Shown piece after piece: positions 5,396 through 6,121 of a stretch of DNA of 6,121 bases. Within the stretch, counting starts at the first letter, position 1; each line of letters opens with the position of its first letter. Source of the DNA: Clostridia bacterium (lineage in GTDB: Bacteria > Bacillota > Clostridia > Christensenellales > UBA1242). The notes beneath the pieces are model-generated. The model did not search any database and had not been told where the DNA came from. It saw only the letters and a program-made list of their open reading frames with translations. The stretch spans positions 1 to 6,121 of the forward strand of contig JAFSXW010000025.1 of the NCBI GenBank assembly GCA_017443885.1. Direction: 5' to 3'. The translations under genes and the position numbers were made by a program.

Positions 5396-6121
5396 CTAAA
5401 TCTTTTCTAATATATCATCTAAATTATCGTCGTCTATTTTTTTCTTTGATTCTTGCAATGCTTTTATATCTGCTCCTTTAACATCTTGGGCAAAGTAATA
5501 AATATATTCTGCATTGTTTGTTTTTATAATAGCATCTTGCAATGCCCTAATATCTGCTCCTTGAACATTCTTGGCAAAGTAGTATATATATTCTTCTACA
5601 TCGTTTGCTTTTATAATAGCATCTTGCAATGCTTTTATATCTGCCCCATTAACATCTTGGGCAAAGTAATACATATATTCTGCATTGTTTGTTTTTATAG
5701 TAGCATCTTGCAATGCTTTTATATTTGCACCTTCAACATATTGGGCAAAGCGATACAAAAATCTTGCATCGTTTGTTTTTGATATTGCCTCGCTCAATAC
5801 TTTTATATCCGCACCTTCAACATCTCGAGTAAAGTCATACAAAAATCTTGCATTGTTTGTTTTTGCCATTGCCTCGCTTAATGCTTTTATATCCGCACCT
5901 TCAACTTTTCTGGCAAAGTCATACAAAAATCTTGCATTGTTTGTTTTTGCCATTGCCTCGCTTAATGCTTTTATATCCGCACCTTCAACTTTTCTGGCAA
6001 AGTCATACATGTATTCTGGGTCGTTTGTTTCTATAATTTTTTGTTCTATAGCTTGAACTTTTTCATCCCTTCCATGACTTTTTATATAATTATTAAGTTT
6101 TTCGTAATCTTCATCATTTAA
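5396..6121 (-). CDS. Protein of tandem 28-residue helical repeats (5' end outside window)
   Basis: The frame is open from the right edge of the window to a TAG at 5396-5398, giving 241 residues of a protein whose N-terminus lies outside. The ATG at 6008-6010 is internal to a repeat and is not the start. About 23 charged residues are followed by seven complete repeats and a half repeat. Each unit runs roughly A-L-x-[DE]-A-x-x-K-T-N-[ND]-A-x-[FY]-x-Y-x-F-A-x-x-V-x-G-A-[DN]-I-K and looks like two short helices with a turn at T-N-N and another at G-A-D. This suggests an alpha-solenoid scaffold for protein binding. The fifth complete repeat after the first has 29 residues. The end is acidic (DDDNLDDILEKI). 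No membrane segment or catalytic motif is visible. I do not recognise the family, and function is unknown. No clear terminator follows it before the thrS promoter. Confidence 0.85.
   Translation of the reverse strand, partial: LNDEDYEKLNNYIKSHGRDEKVQAIEQKIIETNDPEYMYDFARKVEGADIKALSEAMAKTNNARFLYDFARKVEGADIKALSEAMAKTNNARFLYDFTRDVEGADIKVLSEAISKTNDARFLYRFAQYVEGANIKALQDATIKTNNAEYMYYFAQDVNGADIKALQDAIIKANDVEEYIYYFAKNVQGADIRALQDAIIKTNNAEYIYYFAQDVKGADIKALQESKKKIDDDNLDDILEKI
5462..6052 (-). repeat. Seven tandem 84-bp coding repeats
   Basis: The units on the - strand are 6052-5969, 5968-5885, 5884-5801, 5800-5717, 5716-5633, 5632-5546 (87 bp) and 5545-5462, followed by a partial unit to the stop codon. 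Positions 5831-5925 and 5915-6009 are identical over 95 bp at an offset of 84, showing a recent duplication or gene conversion. The other units have diverged but keep the reading frame. Confidence 0.93.

Noticed and set aside
5462..6052. Tandem repeats as a CRISPR array or satellite
   Set aside because: The period is 84 bp with no unique spacers, and all units keep one open reading frame with amino-acid-level conservation.
5453..6056. Several + strand open frames across the repeat region
   Set aside because: They are periodic antisense shadows of the 84-bp coding repeats and have skewed compositions rich in Cys, Phe and Ser.

Overview
The window is an AT-rich stretch (roughly one third G+C by eye) from what looks like a low-GC Gram-positive bacterium of the Bacillota, most likely an uncultured clostridial or gut lineage. 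The evidence is a T-box riboswitch in front of thrS, a YlbJ-type sporulation membrane protein next to a YlbK-type patatin, strong GGAGG-type ribosome sites on some genes, and intrinsic terminators with T-runs. Trp is encoded by TGG and no reassigned stop codon is needed. I cannot name a genus.

Layout, left to right. (1) 3-260, + strand: the 3' end of an unrecognised gene, converging on (2) 356-1168, - strand: a multi-spanning membrane protein that resembles the PnuC family but has a degenerate substrate motif. A long bidirectional terminator lies between them. (3) 1180-1974, - strand: a YlbK/RssA-type patatin-like serine hydrolase, 11 bp upstream of the PnuC-like gene and probably in one operon with it. 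(4) 2004-3071, + strand: YlbJ, divergent from the patatin across only 29 bp. (5) 3161-5062, - strand: a full-length threonyl-tRNA synthetase, convergent with ylbJ across a second bidirectional terminator. (6) 5063-5395: the thrS control region, with a consensus-like promoter, a T-box leader with a readable ACC (Thr) specifier, antiterminator and terminator. (7) 5396 to the window end, - strand: the 3' part of a gene for a protein made of tandem 28-residue helical repeats, two of them recently duplicated at DNA level.

Functionally, the best-understood unit is thrS, whose leader should sense uncharged tRNA-Thr(GGU) and permit transcription under threonine starvation. The ylbJ/ylbK neighbourhood suggests an endospore-forming lineage or a descendant of one. 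The most open-ended items are the helical-repeat protein, the PnuC-like protein with an altered motif, and an extra hairpin in the T-box leader that competes with the antiterminator. I saw no mobile element, CRISPR array, tRNA or rRNA.
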